From positions 35,567,862 through 35,631,861 of the forward strand of contig CM060312.1 in the NCBI GenBank assembly GCA_030674185.1: a stretch of 64,000 nt of DNA. Reading direction: 5' to 3'. The stretch comes from Monoplex corrugatus (Eukaryota > Mollusca > Gastropoda > Littorinimorpha > Ranellidae). Both the position numbers and the translations under genes were made by a program. A model generated the notes under the pieces. It ran no database searches. It was given only the letters and a program-made list of their open reading frames with translations, and was not told where the DNA came from. Positions 11,001-23,000 of the stretch are shown here, one piece after another; position 1 is the first letter of the stretch, and each line of letters opens with the position of its first letter.

Positions 11001-14000
11001 CCTCTTCTTCTGCACCGGCCTCAAAACTACTGTCAGACTCACCAGTCTCAGACTGTTCAGCGATAAAATCACTCTCACTGTCTTCCTCATCCTCTTCTAC
11101 GTCTGATCCAGGAGTTTGTAACATTTCAATTACTTCTCGAGTCGTGAAACGTCGATGTCTCTGCTGTCTCTCCTCACGCGTTGAACTTGCAGACGCCATT
11201 GTTGTTATGAAAAACGACACCGACCAAGTGGGTACGAAATCAAACTTCGCTTTGTCATTCTATAGCAGACAAACTGATACTGGTTTGGGATCTGGCAGAC
11301 GATTGGTTAAGCTTGAGAGCCATCACTCTATTTTTGTACAAAAGTTGACGTCATTGTTCTAAAAAAATCCGAAAGTCGGAAACTGCGATCGCAGTGGTTC
11401 GTGTGGAAGTGGTGTGTACGAGACCACTGCGATCGCAGTGGTTCGCGGGGAGTGAGTTAAATACATGTCAGTCCTTAACAAGAACAACAATAATATAATA
11501 GTATTGCTAGTAGTTGTATTGATATGTAATTTTAAAAAAAAGACAGGCATAAAATCAAAGCAATAGAAGGAAGTGAAGCATTCAGACGGAAGTCATTGTA
11601 ATGAGTAAAAGACAAGAAATCCCCTCACGCAAAATAACAGCAAATGGCACAACATTGAGACAAGTTGATAAGTTTAAATATCTGGGAACTGTCATCTCAC
11701 CAGACAACAGATGCACGTTAAAAATAGCCAGCAAACATCGACCAAGGTAAAACAGCATTCAAGAAAATGAACAGCATTCTTACCAATGAACACCTATCAG
11801 TTAACATAGGAAGAGAGTTCTTCAGTGTTGTACGGATTACGGATGTGAAGCATGGACAGTCAACACACAAAAGCAGAACAAGATTGAGTCAGCTGAAATG
11901 CTGTTTCTAAGAAGAATGTTAAGAGTTCCATGGACAACAAAGAAAACAAATGAGACAGTTTTGAAAGAGGTAAACACAAAAAGAACATTAGTGAAGAAGA
12001 TGAAGAAAAGACCAGCAACATTTTAGGACATGTTATGAGGCAAGATGAACTTGAGCTCCTAGTTACAACAGGAAAGCTTGAGGGGAAAAGGATCACTAGG
12101 TAGACCCAGGGAGAAAATGTGAGACTTGCAGAGTGGATAAAGACAGACAGGTTGGGAGATGTACTTGCAGCAACAAATGATAGATTTGTGTGGAGGGCCA
12201 TAATCGCCAACACCATGTGACAGGGCACACGATGGTGATGATGAACACCTTTGCACGATTGGGGTACAAAGTAATAACTGACATGCTAAGCTGTCCACCT
12301 TCTTTTAAAGGGGTAATGATTTTGTTACAATATACTGGAGGCCTTTCACAGGCACAGGTAATTTTTTAATTTTTTTTACTTCTCCCCATTTCCACACACA
12401 TGCACGCACACGCGCGTGCACACACGCGCACACACATGCAGGCGCACATACGCAGGCACACATGCACGCAGGCACACACATACACACACGCACACACACA
12501 CGCACACGCAACATACATTATCACACACACATACAGAGAGGGGGGGGGGGGGGGGAGAGAGAGAACAGGTACATGTGTATATGCTTGCTTAATTAAATAA
12601 AATGTTGGAACAACAATAATTTTGCTTCAAATTAAAAATGCAGCTAATTAAACTGGTTCTTATTTACTGTCGAATATGGGTAATTGACATCAGATGTACC
12701 TACAAAAACATAAGTCATCTGAAGATGAATGAGTGGGACTCGAAAATGGAGGTGGGGTTGACTGGTGTATTTATGATTGTCTTTTCACCCGCTGAAATGA
12801 CAGTCGCATTACTATTCTTGTCAAAAGTCAGAGAAAGTCAACGTCATCATCTTCTGCCTCTGAGTCTGTTTAACTTGTGATTGTTGTTATCAAGGGTTTA
12901 CAGTCTCTTTGCTGTCACTGGGTGCTTTTTCAACCATGGTCAACTGGACTGCAATGTCACCTGGAAACCATGCCAGGGTCTGGTCATCCTCTGGTCCTCC
13001 TCTGTTCCATCCAATCCACTGGAGATTGTGCATTTGAAGAAAGCTTGGATGATGGTGTCTAGATTCATCCTTTCCCATTCTTGTGCAACCCAACTAAGAG
13101 CATCATGTCTCCTTAGCGGGTACCTAAGTTACCTACCAGCTGTAGTCAGGGGTCTTGGTTGTGCTGTCTGTTCCACCCAGCAGTCTTGTACACCATTTTT
13201 GAATGGTTGCATCTGGGAAGTGCAGCATGAGTTATAAAAACTGGATCGACATCTTGCGTGCGCAAAGCATATCTGACTTGAGCTGTCCTGTGAAAGGACC
13301 AGCTAGCAACGCAAATCTGAGCAGCCAGGGACTCGCTGGATTCAAAATGAGGGCTTCTCCTGTCTTCCAGCCATTTCAGATTGCTGTTACTCACACATTG
13401 TCTGTCACTTGAAGGGGCTGACAGGCATGCTGTGGGAGATGTCCCTTTCATTCTCTGAATATGATGAAAACTGGAAACTTTGTACCTCAGCAGCAGTGAG
13501 CAGAGCAACAATGAATGTGCATTTTTCAGTCTTCATTGTCTTATGTTTTAACATATTTTGCATCTTCCTTGACATTAGGTATGTAATGCAGTGCCTCAGT
13601 CTCAGAATGTTTCATCGAAACTTGAACAATAACTTCTCATAATTGGCAGGCACCTTTTTGGCTTGTAAACATGCTGGGTCTAGTGGACACATCCTATCAC
13701 TTCTTCAGTTACTTTATCACATTGATGAAGTGACTTCCAGTTCAAAGCCACTGGCTAATTCCAGTGGTCTTCATATTAAGTCCTTGTTTCTCAGAACTCT
13801 CTTCATCCCCTTCATCGTTGAGGAAATCTAGAATTCTGAGGTCCACTTCCTGAGATTGAACCTTCTGGCCATGATGCTGTGTTCGTTTCTTTTTTCCGTT
13901 GCCTATGTCATTTTGCACCAGCAGATCTCGTGCTCTCTGTTCCCTAATTTGTTTTCTGCCCACTGCAAACTCGCATGCTGCTTGAGAAACACGGCCTCCC

Positions 14001-16008
14001 ACATCGTTCTCCAGATATTCAAAGGCTGAGAATTGGAATTGATGCCGTAGGACTTACTTCGTGGCATGTTGAAAATTCTAAACCTTAAGATTGCATGTCT
14101 CAACTTGAAGGGAAATGACAATCAGAGTTTAAGATGTCATTGGTTTGAACTACAATGTCATTAATTCCAGAAATTGTTCAGGAATTTTCCAAAGTAGGAG
14201 GTGGATGTTTACTAGGTACTGTACCCTATCCAGGGTTTTTGATCCAAAGTGGGGGTGGGTGTTTACTTGGTACCATACACTTTGCAGGGTTTTTGATCCA
14301 AAGTGGGGGTGGGTGGGCGTTTACTAGATACTGGTCACTTACAAGTATTTTACAATACTACCTAGATAAAACTGCAGAATACTGCATCTCTCAGGGCTGG
14401 CTCTTTATCACCAACATCAAGAATTTTCAGAGAGACTTTTCTGCTCAATAAGATCTGAGTATCTTACACCTTCTGCCCAGAGAGCAGGGCTATTGCCATC
14501 TGTGCAACTTTCCCACAGAAAGCTTCTGTGAGTGCAATTTTGGAGGCAGCTGACGGTGGCTCTAACAATCCCCTTAACATCAGATCTAAAGTTATCAACA
14601 CCATCCAACAACTGTACTTTGAATCAACTAGCGCAGTAGTTACTTAGGGTGTTATTGGAGATTGGTTCCATTCTCCAGTTAGAATTTGTCAGGGCTGCCT
14701 TCTTTCTTTCATGCTTTTTAACATATTCCTGGAATACATCATGACTGACACACTTGAAGACCATGTCAACACAGTTAACACTAGAGGGAAAAACCCACAC
14801 ACACAATTATTTTGCAGCAACATTGATGGCCTGACAAGAACTCGCTAAGCCCGTTTAAATAGATGAAACAACGACAAGATATGGCGTGTAAATCAGAGCT
14901 GAGAAGATTAATTGATGGCCAGCTGCAACACCATCATCACAATGATATGGCTGCCCATGGACATCATCACTGATAATGTAACTGCCCATGGACTGACGCT
15001 AGGAACTGTTCAACAATTAACTTACCTGGGATCCATCATTAGCAATGAGGAATTAAGCCAGAAATCCTCTTGAGGACAGCATAGGTCACCATCAGCTTTG
15101 TCCAACATGAAACATTAACAGAAGGTCAAAAACATCTTCATGAAATACAAGGTCATGTTCTTATGTGTGCTGGAATATTCCATCTTCCTGTTTGCATGGA
15201 AAAACAGATTTGGAAAGACGAATCCAAACCATGGAAATGAGTGTCATTACAAGATGCTAAACATCAGATACACTGATCGTATCACCTATAAACAAGCAGC
15301 ACATTACCCATTATGAATATCTGCTGACTTCAGTAAAAACAGAAAACTACATTGGTATGGCCGTGTACAAGATCCAGTGGCCTTGCATAATCTGTCCTCT
15401 AGGAAACTGTGAAGGGAGAGAGATGGAGGGGAAAACAGAAAAAGCAGTGGACTGATAACAATATGGGATGTACAGGGAAACCATTTGCAAAGACCCAGGC
15501 TTTGATACATAACTGACAGAGCTTGAAGAATTCTTCATTGTGGTGCAGCAGTGACTCTTCCTGGAAATAAGGGAGAAGATAAGTCCCATACATTATGCTT
15601 ACTGTAGGTATATAACACAATACATAATTACAGTCATAGTTTTTTGAAAATTATGACCGAGTACAAGCTCCTGGAAATTGTGTGCTTCCTTTTGCTGTAG
15701 AACTTTGTGTGCTTCGTTTTCATATTGAACTTTGCAATTTTCTGTATTTTGAGTTGTTTTTGTTTTAAACATGAGAATTAATGTGCTTAGGTTAAGAATT
15801 TGAGTTTTGAGAGCTGCTGGTTTAAGCAGGAAAGGAGAAGATTGATAAAAATTATAATTTGCGTTGCTGTGTGTTTTACAGGGCGTGTGTAGGTATCACC
15901 GAGGAACCACCAGAGGAAGAGTCATGGTTCTGCCCAGTTTGTTTGAAAGAAGAGAAGAAGAAAGCGAAGCCCAAGGGAAAACGTGGACGGAAGAAGAAAG
16001 GTTATTAG
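3940..16008 (+). CDS. TAF3: TAF3, TFIID subunit 3 (C-terminal part, three exons)
   Basis: TAF3 is a core TFIID subunit in the nucleus; its PHD finger docks on histone H3 trimethylated at lysine 4 and its N-terminal histone fold pairs with TAF10. Visible coding exons are 3940-5050, 5583-5686 and 15882-16008 (stop TAG 16006-16008). The first is low-complexity Pro/Ser followed by a Lys-rich stretch with AT-hook-like GRPRLK and GRGRPPK. The other two make a complete C4HC3 PHD finger: ICPTC, DGSPMIGCDKCD, WHHW, ACVG and WFCPVC, with the DGSPMIGCD core typical of TAF3. The protein ends in a basic tail (KGKRGRKKKG). Junctions are phase compatible: phase 0 at 5050/5583, and a split Trp codon at 5686/15882. 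The histone-fold exons must lie upstream of the window. The 10.2 kb intron inside the PHD finger holds several transposons on both strands. Exon 1's 5' boundary is the least certain. Confidence 0.9.
5583..5686 (+). CDS. TAF3: TAF3 exon: first half of PHD finger
   Basis: Acceptor TTGATAG precedes GATACC; donor GTAAGC follows at 5687. It encodes the first two zinc pairs (CPTC and CDKC), the ligand His and the H3K4me3-contacting DGSPM segment. The exon ends two bases into a Trp codon. Confidence 0.93.
5861..6913 (-). mobile_element. Internally deleted piggyBac-like element (1053 bp)
   Basis: Bounded by TTAA at 5857-5860 and 6914-6917, with imperfect terminal inverted repeats starting CCCTCTCAGACC on the left and CCCTAACATACC on the complement of the right end. 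The minus strand codes for a piggyBac N-terminal acidic region (6407-6685, QCFTTQQVLELVTLSSNEEN) and, after a deletion of the catalytic core, a C-terminal cysteine-rich piece (5959-6267, HVCVVCSEEHQRFKKQN). The DDE domain is missing, so it is non-autonomous. The right end carries a 23 bp motif twice, at 6841-6863 and 6884-6906, 43 bp apart. Confidence 0.82.
7035..7450 (+). mobile_element. piggyBac remnant with N-terminal frame and right end
   Basis: ATG at 7035 opens an acidic N-terminal frame with one in-frame TGA (codon 15) and a stop at 7302. It contains TFAAKEVAEIITCGADSD, which resembles the transposase N-termini of the two other piggyBac elements nearby. The right end is a TTAA at 7451-7454 preceded by GCAGCGAAAGGG (read inward CCCTTTCGCTGC). 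The catalytic and cysteine-rich parts are absent and I could not find a matching left end, so it is truncated. Confidence 0.6.
8532..11199 (-). CDS. piggyBac transposase, two exons (about 676 aa)
   Basis: Cut-and-paste transposase with TTAA specificity. Exon 1 is 11199-9990 and exon 2 is 9352-8532; donor AAG|GTATGT and acceptor TTGTAG|GT join in phase 1 and restore AFRQGGVSVLKW. Acidic N-terminus, then DDE_Tnp_1_7 with the first Asp in CIDEAMCPWRG, the second in YVDNYYCCPELAD and the third in AGVDKSDQLMAYM. A Pro/Ala/Gly/Val repeat linker follows, then a C-terminal cysteine-rich domain (DCFVC, CCEKCGKALC, CFQVYH). The start at 11199 has a strong context (ACAACAATGGC); an in-frame ATG at 11220 is the alternative. 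It is longer than the cabbage-looper enzyme, which is intronless. No stop or frameshift interrupts the spliced frame. It could be an active or recently active copy. Confidence 0.85.
8839..8958 (-). repeat. Five 24-bp tandem units in transposase linker
   Basis: Units start at 8839, 8863, 8887, 8911 and 8935. On the minus strand they encode an eight-residue repeat (APVAGPSA type) between the catalytic core and the cysteine-rich domain, likely a flexible linker. Length may vary between copies. Confidence 0.88.
9353..9989 (-). other. Apparent spliceosomal intron in piggyBac transposase
   Basis: The 637 bp between the two transposase exons begins GTATGT and ends TCTGTTGTAG on the minus strand. 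Removal restores the conserved catalytic-core reading frame exactly. Unspliced, the frame ends after 13 more codons. The interior is AT rich with no coding signal. Confidence 0.75.
11574..12253 (+). mobile_element. RTE-like LINE 3' fragment (copy 2)
   Basis: Clear second copy of the 3' part of the element at 845-2880: the stretch from about 11600 (AGACAAGAAATCCCCTCA) follows 2265 onward with scattered changes. It translates to [17 protein letters not shown], then the conserved C-terminal order ending in GHVMRQDELELLVTT and a KLEGKRITR-like segment. It ends in a GATGATGA-type tail near 12231-12245. It is 5' truncated and frameshifted. Confidence 0.78.
12390..12560. repeat. CA-rich microsatellite followed by G tract and GA run
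   Basis: Imperfect CA/CGCA array from about 12390 to 12530, then a run of 14 G at 12541-12554 and GAGAGA. Overlapping open frames are low-complexity artefacts. Confidence 0.88.
12880..14130 (-). pseudogene. pogo/Tigger-like transposase pseudogene (copy 1)
   Basis: Minus-strand CENP-B/pogo-type transposase in pieces. The N-terminal part starts near 14121 (NMPRSKSYGINSNSQPLN), and 13742-14002 holds VDLRILDFLNDEGDE, which matches VDLRVLDFFNDEQ of the plus-strand copy at 57960-59290. The DDE region at 13511-13146 and down to 12880 is frameshifted. The family has an N-terminal double helix-turn-helix and a DDE domain inserting at TA; no intact catalytic triad is readable. It lies in the TAF3 intron. 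Confidence 0.72.
14190..14335 (-). repeat. Tandem unit at the 5' side of the pogo-like copy
   Basis: A GGGTTTTTGATCCAAAGTGG unit occurs twice (14236 and 14287), each followed by GGGTGGGTG and TTTACT. A related sequence (TAAACACCCACCCCCCACTT) lies at 57897-57916 in front of the other pogo-like copy, so it is probably part of the element's 5' untranslated or terminal region rather than host sequence. Confidence 0.6.
14600..15540 (+). mobile_element. RTE-like LINE fragment
   Basis: Broken reverse-transcriptase frame: near 14690 CQGCLLSFMLFNIFLEYIM and LEDHVNTVN, then LTYLGSIISNEE near 15022 and an EYSIFLFAWK-like segment near 15170. The same ordered motifs occur in the better copy at 40800-41800 ([38 protein letters not shown]). 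The FADD-equivalent is degraded (CSNIDGL). Many stops; inactive. Confidence 0.7.
15882..16008 (+). CDS. TAF3: TAF3 terminal exon: second half of PHD finger and stop
   Basis: Acceptor TTTTACAG at 15881. The first base completes the Trp codon, then ACVG supplies the next zinc Cys and WFCPVC the last pair. A Lys/Arg-rich tail and TAG follow. Confidence 0.93.
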
Positions 16009-16911
<903 letters not shown>

Positions 16912-18557
16912 CGCTTGGATGTTGCTGGATCACAATTATGTAAGATGGTTGCGTTGTTAAGACCTAGTACTGGAATTAATTTTGATTTGTTTTGAATCTT
17001 AACATGTCATTACTCAAAAGTCTCCTGTTCCAAGGCTTGTTTAGTGTTCTCTTGCCTTTGTCTGATAGGTGAATTGCATTGGGTAGAGATGGGAGGTTGG
17101 AAGTGGGGAAATATTCCTTTTCCCCCTTGCCTTGCAAGTTATTTTCTCATACATGAAGGTACTTGCAATCATACAACAATTGTGTACAATCAATAACTTT
17201 CTTATAAACATTGATAAGGACAGCAAGGCAACCTTGCTGAATCAACAAGTAACATCTTACAGTCTCCATCTTGTTATGATGGCATACTGTTTACTTGGAA
17301 ATGACTATTTCATGGTAGCAAATTGTGTGTGGGGGGGGGGGGGGGTTTAATATGTGAAAAAAGAAAATAGGGAGTAAGTTTATGCATTTCGTGTAATGTA
17401 TATGCTATCTGTGACATCTGTAATTTCATTAATCTACAGTAGTTAGCTTAGATCTAATCATAAAAACAAATGGAATTTGTATTTCTGTTGCTTTCAGACT
17501 TAAAACCTACATGTTAAGTCTAATATTAAGCTGGAGAAAGGCAGCCATTTTTTTTTCTTATACTGGTGATAACGCATTTCCAGTAGATGAACCTTTTCAA
17601 CATTAGGTTTGATTTTCTCAGTTCTACATTTGCGGATATAGAACATTCTGTATTGTACCGTTAGGCCAAATATTTTTTGTTTTTGTTGAGTGATATTTTC
17701 TGACAGTGCTGACTTTTTTCTTTCAAAATCCTCTCTAGCTCCATCCAGAAACCATTAATTTTGAGAAATAGCAATAACTCAAATAATTATGGCAAATAAG
17801 AATTCTTACCAAAATCGGTTGAATAGGCATTTGAATAAGCATTTTTATCCTTTGCTCAAATGTTCCTGATTCTGGTTACTAGAAAGTTAGTATTTGTTTT
17901 TATGAAATGAAAATGGGCTGTTGTAGATTTTCTTGCAGTTACTGGGAGGACTTTGATGTGTATTTTATACACTTGAATAACATAACAGGTCTGCAATCTG
18001 TGAAGGAAAAATTGTACGAATGAGAGTGAAGATGAAGTAAAATACGGTTTTGTGTCTCATGGTATGTCAATTTTAATCCTAGCGAAAGATAAATGGAGAG
18101 GTTTGTTGGTAAATATAATGTGTTTTTCATTTATTGTCATTCTTTATAAGGCTTTGTCAAGAAGCTTTGATTCTAGAAGTTAATAGTTGATACTCATGTT
18201 TCCCTGAAGTGATATCACATGATTACAGTTGACTATACAGAATCTGTTTTAACTATTGATCAGGTCATTACATACAGAGACTATAAAAGAAAAGTTAAGA
18301 AAAATTTCTGTGTGTTGTGTGTGTGTACATAACAAATAATATAGCAAAACTTGAGTGAAATTTGCATAGTCTTATTTTTCCACCTCTTTGAATCTCTCTA
18401 AAATGTATAATATAAAGGTTGATGTAGAAAATGTTCCCAAGTTTGTCCTTACTTGCCTATCTCTCTGTCACAATGTATTTATCTCATCCCCATCAACTTT
18501 GTAGATAAAACAAACAAAAGAAAAAAGCCTACCACACGAAGCAAACTACAATGCATT

Positions 18558-18607
<50 letters not shown>

Positions 18608-19150
18608 TGTGGGTGAGAGAGGAATGTGTGTGTGAGTGAGTGTATGTGTGTGTGTGTATGTTGTGTGTGTGTGTGTGTGAGAAAGTGAGAGAAAGAGGTT
18701 TACTTCTGTTGGTGTATGAAAATATATGATGCTGCAAACAAAAATCATAGATAAGTCACTGATTACAGTCATATGCTGCAAACTGAAGACATGACCAGGG
18801 GCTAAAAATATAAGTTTTTAGATTTGTTGCCATTCAGATTGTACATTTAATCTTACAAAATTGCAAGTTTCATTCAAAGAAAATTATTTTATTTTTTATT
18901 TGTTTGTTTGGGAAGTGTAGATAAGCTTAGGGGAAACAACCAAACTTACTTGCCCCATTTTTAGGGTAATTTCATTCAGTGATATACACATTTAGAGCAG
19001 GGGAACATATCTTGTAAGTGGTAAACTGTTCATTGCTCTACTTTCACACAAATTTCATGATGTTTTCTTTTGTTTAAACAGAAGAATTGACTATTTAGTA
19101 AGAGTCCACCTGCCTTCAACAAATGTCTGACAATACCGTCTTGTAAAGTA
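16912..19150. other. Intergenic, no gene recognised
   Basis: AT-rich sequence with a G tract at 17331-17345 and a GT/GA microsatellite cluster at 18560-18690. No exon-like, RNA or transposon frame was recognised. Confidence 0.5.
18560..18690. repeat. Compound (GT)n/(GA)n microsatellite
   Basis: GT run, then GA run, then a second mixed GT/GA stretch. Open frames over it are low complexity. Confidence 0.9.
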
Positions 19151-20006
19151 TTATTCATTACACACAGAACAGTTTCTTGTTTGTGTGAAGTGTTTTCCAA
19201 AAGTCAAGCTTGCTATGCATAAGTCTTTCCCTACAACAAACAAGACTATGTTCATGAATGCATTGATATGTGTACTTATTTTTCTTTTCTTTTTTCCTTT
19301 TAAGTTTTGTATGTTTTGAAGCGGTTAGCTGGGCTTTAAACACCAGTAACAATAACATACTGGAACATCCAGGTTTCATCTCCTGTTATGATATCCTAGA
19401 TATGAGGAGACCTCCCTGCATCAAATTTTCTTATCAAGTGGGTGCACCAGCCCACCTTACCCTCCTGCTTTCATTCTTTCGGGTTATGAGGCATCCAATG
19501 GGCCAGTGTTTCCCCTCAGCATCAAGGTAGTCATCAAGCATTTCTCAGTGAGATTTTCATGACATCCTGTATTTCAAAATTGGTGATTCTTGGGTTCTCA
19601 TTAGTTGAGGACACTATCCTGGAAAAATTTCCTGTCAACCACAGCAGTCTTTTTCTTCTTCGAATGTTGTTTGGACCTGACTTGAACAGTTTGATTGTTT
19701 GGACCTGACATGATGATGACAGATCTCTAAGACAGTGTTTTAAACTTTTAATGCAGTCTTGAAAAGATTTCTTCTGCAATACTTGTGATGTATCATTGCT
19801 CAAAAATCTCTTCGTGAATGGTCAACATAGCTGGAAGGAGGCCCATTATCCTTATCAGACACTTTGTCATATGGAACAGAAATGGTTCTGTGAAATCTAG
19901 ATGTTCTTTTCCTGTGATATGAAGTTAACTATGAAGTCATTAGTTCATCCAGGTTGCAAAAAATACAAATGTGTGAGAGTGTAAATGTGAATGTGTGGGT
20001 GTGGGT

Positions 20007-20042
<36 letters not shown>

Positions 20043-23000
20043 CTGGCACACAATTGGATAACACAATTTCCAACCAATTGTAGTAGACTAAAGGGGAGTA
20101 GCCCTTGGTCGGGGGAGATAACCTTGTGCACAGAAACCTTTGACCCACACATAGATGTGCAGCTGCTAGTGAAAGGCTTTACATAGCTGCTTAAAATTAA
20201 TCTGTGAAATGTTTGAAAATGATTGCTTGACATACTGTAAGAAGTGTTTATTGCCAAAAAAATGAAAGATTTGGATATTCAATTCGGCCATGCCCATGTA
20301 TACTGAGTGACACAAGCAGTGTTTTGATTGTTGTTTCTCATGCTGTTCACAGTGAACAAGCATCACCATCAATCATTGCTATTTGACACATCACTGTCAG
20401 TACTTTCAACAATATTGTGTTAGAATTGTCACTAAAGTCTCTGTGGGAATCATCCTTCGAATATTCATTGTGCGCAGCTCTTAGTTCATCCATCAAGAGT
20501 TTATCAAGCCCTTGGGGTGTAAGAATTTTGCTTTGCCATTAATTAAATTTTGATCAAACTAAAGACTGTTACATTGCCAGGAAGTTCAGAGGGCAATTTC
20601 TCAAAAAAAAATCTTGTGTGGCATAGTGCTACCTCCTTCTGTTATCCCCAGCAAAAACTAAAACCGAAAATGGTGGTTGTGAGTGGCAATTTGTCAGCTG
20701 TGATCTAGAGCCTGAATTTTGTGTAGCAACAAATTATCAGTTAGGATCAAATGCGTTAAAAGTTATCATTACCTGGTACCCAATTTCAGTCACAGCAGTC
20801 AGGGAAAAATATTATTAGTTCATCAATGATCTTTTGCATATTTGGGGTCAAAATTTAAACAGAATAAGTTGGGGTTGTTTTTTTAACTCAAGCTTATTTT
20901 CATAATAATAAAGATGCGTAACGTGGCTTGTTGTTTTAACCCAAGCCTGTTTTCATGATAATAAAAATGTGTAACATAGTTGTAAAAAAAATATTGGTAT
21001 GATGTGAAAAATGATGTAATCTTTAGATTTTTTAAAAGCTAGTTTTGTACTGAATTGTACGTCTAAATAGGTCTCTTGCTTTAAAATGCCCATGAACATT
21101 TCTTGGATGGATGTAGAGTCATAAACTGATAAACTAAGCATATTAAAAACATAGTTTTGAAATAGAAGTTGTATGACAAAGAACTCGAAGTGTATGAAAG
21201 GCTGGCTGACTAAATAGTAGGGAAAGGACTTTGGCCTGTCTCAGTTTTTATGTAGTATAGTGTTTGTTGTGGTGTGTTATTTTATCAGCCAAAGAGATAG
21301 TATACTTTGACTATCTCTTTTTCTTTTATGCTGAAGTGTTGTTGTTTTATTTAGGCTACAGGTGTGTCAGTGTGAAAAGTGTCATGATTAAACATTGTTC
21401 AGTAGCTTGCTGGTTGCTAGGGCTACCACAACATTGCAGTAGTCTTGAGGTGTTGATTTTTGCTGTGCTTTTTGTTTCATATGTGTGCAAGATGTGATTC
21501 TTCGTGTTTACCAAGTGGTTCAATATGGAGAAAGGTACTCCCATGTTTGAGAGCTTTTAGGGCAATGCCTGGTTTGGTCCATGCTGAAGAGAGCTACTAT
21601 TGCTAGCATAGCAATTGTAAATCATGACCATCCATGCTAGCTCATTGATTTATTCTCTGTGTCAAAAAATTGGATGAAGACAACCGTGGCTGGGTTTTGA
21701 AGACGAGGAAAGGTGTGTTTGATGGTTATGAAATGTCTCTACGGGACAGTCATAGCTATTGAAGGGACCTTTTTCTTTTTTTTTTCCTTCTGTCTTTTTA
21801 ATCATGTCTAATCCTGTCCATTCAGATTGCTAGTCGAAATGTTTTAAAATGATCACAGTCACAGGCAAAATCTGGTAATAATTGTATCAGAATGCAAAAA
21901 TGGATCATGTACTTGGTTAACACCACCTCCATCACCCATCCACCCTTATCAAACTTCCAGAAAGTCCCGTCAGGCTTAAAATCATTACCTACTTGCTGCA
22001 CAAATGATGTACACTGAAAAAGTCAGTAACTAGTTTTTACCTCCCTCATGTTGCATGTTTAATTCTCCATATGTTTTTTATTGATTGACTTGAAAGGCAG
22101 CAATTCTTGTTGTAAATAGTTTGTTTTATTGCTTGACTTGAACAAATGTTTGTTTTCTGGGAGAATGGGGGTGTGGTCAAGGTCAACACTTCAGGATAGT
22201 GTTAAGAAAAGTGCTGGTGATGTTATTTATGTATGTCACATGTATGTATCTACCTGTCTGTCTGTGGGTTCTAGATGTTGAGTGAAAGACCTTGAAGAAG
22301 AAATTTGCTCAATACTTTTTCTGTTTTGTTCCCGCCCTTGTCCTTTTTCCTCTGATAGTACTTTTTTCTGCAGAACTGACTTCTCAGTGAATCTGATCTG
22401 GGACATAGTAATCTCCAGTGATATGTGGAAATAATCACAGTCACAAGCACTGTTTCTGAACTTAGAAGTGGATGATGTCTTTGGCTAAACTCCCACAATG
22501 TCAGATGTTCTCAGAAATCTTCAGTTTTCTGTTTGGGTTTAATTTGAGAGCTGATTTAAAAGTCTTGTCAGTTTGGCGGCCATTTCTGAACTGTTGATCA
22601 TTGATGGTGAATATTTTGTATTGAGATAGAATGTAGCCTTTGTGCTATTAATATGCATAAAATCATAGTGATGCCATGTCTAGGTTAATCTGATGACCTC
22701 ATTGAAATTGTCACGTAACTGTGTGTCTAAAAATTGGATCCTAGCGTAGAGAAGCTCATTTGTTGTGTCTTCACAAGGCTCAACTTTGGAGACGGTGTAT
22801 GGTGATAAGTGTGTGTCATATAGAACAGTTTTTCATTGAACTGATAGTTTTAACTATAAAAAAAAAATGACGTCAAAGATAAGTACCAATGTGGATGTCA
22901 AAGTGAGACATAGAATGAGCAAAATGCTTAGCTTGTCAAAAATATTGCTTACTATCATTGAGATAGTTGTTTCCCGTGCCCCCCCCCCCAATCCCCCAAT

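Larger units (their letters stand above)
8067..11456 (-). mobile_element. Nearly complete piggyBac transposon (3390 bp)
   Basis: Flanked by TTAA at 8063-8066 and 11457-11460. Terminal inverted repeats are CTCACTCCCCACG (left) and CTCACTCCCCGCG (right, complement), 12 of 13 matching. The minus strand encodes a two-exon transposase with all three catalytic Asp positions. The right end has a perfect 20-nt palindrome at 11423-11442 and a second copy of its 14-nt core at 11382-11395, 44 bp away. It sits in the TAF3 intron, opposite in strand to the host gene. The good ends and mostly open frame suggest recent insertion. Confidence 0.9.

Noticed and set aside
19330..19830. Possible Tc1/mariner-like or other transposase scrap on the minus strand
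   Set aside because: A few suggestive residues only; no catalytic motif or terminal repeats could be confirmed.
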